Assembly (NCBI GenBank): GCA_903891375.1
Contig: CAITEL010000055.1
Span: 1-7,314 of the forward strand
Reading direction: 5' to 3'
From: an uncultured Neisseriaceae bacterium
GTDB lineage: Bacteria > Pseudomonadota > Gammaproteobacteria > Burkholderiales > UBA11063
Length of the DNA: 7,314 bases
In this document: in pieces, positions 6,787 through 7,314 of the stretch
Layout: each line of letters opens with the position of its first letter
How positions within the stretch are numbered: position 1 is the stretch's first letter
Position numbers and translations under genes: made by a program
The notes under the pieces: generated by a model
The model's database searches: none
Told to the model about the DNA's origin: nothing
What the model saw: only the letters and a program-made list of their open reading frames with translations

Positions 6787-7314
6787 ATGAGTGAGTTACC
6801 TCTAATCTCAATAGCCATGGCAACATATAATGGAGATAAATACTTATCAGCCCAATTAAATAGTATCCTAACTCAAACCTATACTAATATTGAAATCATT
6901 ATTGTTGACGATGCCTCGACTGACAAAACTATACAAATTATTCATGAATATCAACTCAAATATAATAATAACATTAAACTAATTCAAAATCAATCAAACC
7001 TCGGTGTAGTTAGAAGCTTTACCAAGGCTATTGATACATGTGTAGGAGAATTCATTGCGCTGTCTGACCAAGATGATATTTGGTTTACTGACAAATTGAG
7101 TCTCTTAATTAATAATATTGGTGAAGCATTATTGATACATAGTGATGCTATCGTTGTTAAGGATAATGGTGAATTAATCTCTTGTTCTCATAGGCAGTAT
7201 AGTCGGCTTAATAGCTCTAAATATTTTGTAGATTATCTGCTAGGAAATAATGTTACTGGGTGCTGTAGCATGTTTAGGCGTTCTTTTTGGGAGCAAATTC
7301 GACTGATTCCTGAA
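6787..7314 (+). CDS. GT2-family glycosyltransferase, rhamnosyltransferase-like (3' end missing)
   Basis: The frame runs open to the window end; 176 residues are visible. The N-terminus reads as a classical GT-A domain: LISIAMATYNGDKYL, IIIVDDASTDKT (DDAS 41-44), a conserved NLGVVRSF, and ALSDQDDIWF (93-97, with a DxD at 94-96) followed by DKL. The SDQDDIW form and the later GCCSMFRR segment are common in rhamnosyltransferases and related O-antigen transferases, which add a sugar to a growing lipid-linked oligosaccharide at the cytoplasmic face. The acceptor and donor cannot be stated. The ATG at 6787 lies 17 bases after the previous stop with no clear Shine-Dalgarno sequence, but the conserved domain begins just after it. 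C-ending codons (GCC, ATC, GAC, CTC, AAC) look more frequent than in the upstream genes. Confidence 0.85.
   Translation, partial: MSELPLISIAMATYNGDKYLSAQLNSILTQTYTNIEIIIVDDASTDKTIQIIHEYQLKYNNNIKLIQNQSNLGVVRSFTKAIDTCVGEFIALSDQDDIWFTDKLSLLINNIGEALLIHSDAIVVKDNGELISCSHRQYSRLNSSKYFVDYLLGNNVTGCCSMFRRSFWEQIRLIPE

Overview
The window is low-GC DNA, by eye around 30% G+C. It is packed with protein-coding genes that all lie on the + strand. There are eight coding regions, two of them cut by the window edges, and no gap between genes exceeds about 20 bases. The content is that of a surface-polysaccharide locus (O-antigen, capsule or similar glycan) of a bacterium, most likely Gram-negative. GtrA-type and DPM1-like genes, short overlaps and AT-rich codons fit this, but nothing here fixes the genus. 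No RNA gene, insertion sequence, CRISPR array, promoter or terminator was found, so the window looks like the interior of one long transcription unit.

Layout: (1) 1-1638, the 3' part of a multi-spanning membrane protein resembling GT-C glycosyltransferases, fused in frame to a complete kinase domain of the phosphoribulokinase/uridine kinase family. (2) 1625-2317, a HAD-superfamily phosphatase. (3) 2314-3405, a class II (fuculose/rhamnulose-phosphate type) aldolase-family protein with a C-terminal extension. (4) 3419-5095, a protein with two tandem sugar-nucleotidyltransferase domains. (5) 5092-5478, a GtrA-family membrane protein. (6) 5483-6181, a GT2 glycosyltransferase of the DPM1/GtrB-like type. 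(7) 6182-6769, a short glycerophosphodiester phosphodiesterase-like protein. (8) 6787-7314, the 5' part of a second GT2 glycosyltransferase resembling rhamnosyltransferases.

How the genes may work together (inference): kinase, phosphatase, class II aldolase and a double nucleotidyltransferase are the kinds of enzyme needed to build and activate an unusual sugar, ketose or polyol phosphate. None of the common dehydratase, epimerase or aminotransferase genes of nucleotide-sugar pathways is present here. The DPM1-like GT2 could load a sugar on undecaprenyl phosphate, GtrA could help flip it, and the GT-C-like part of gene 1 could use it outside the membrane. The phosphodiesterase-like protein suggests that a phosphodiester may be involved. 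The set as a whole does not match a pathway I can name, and the GT-C/kinase fusion together with the tandem nucleotidyltransferase are its most distinctive parts.
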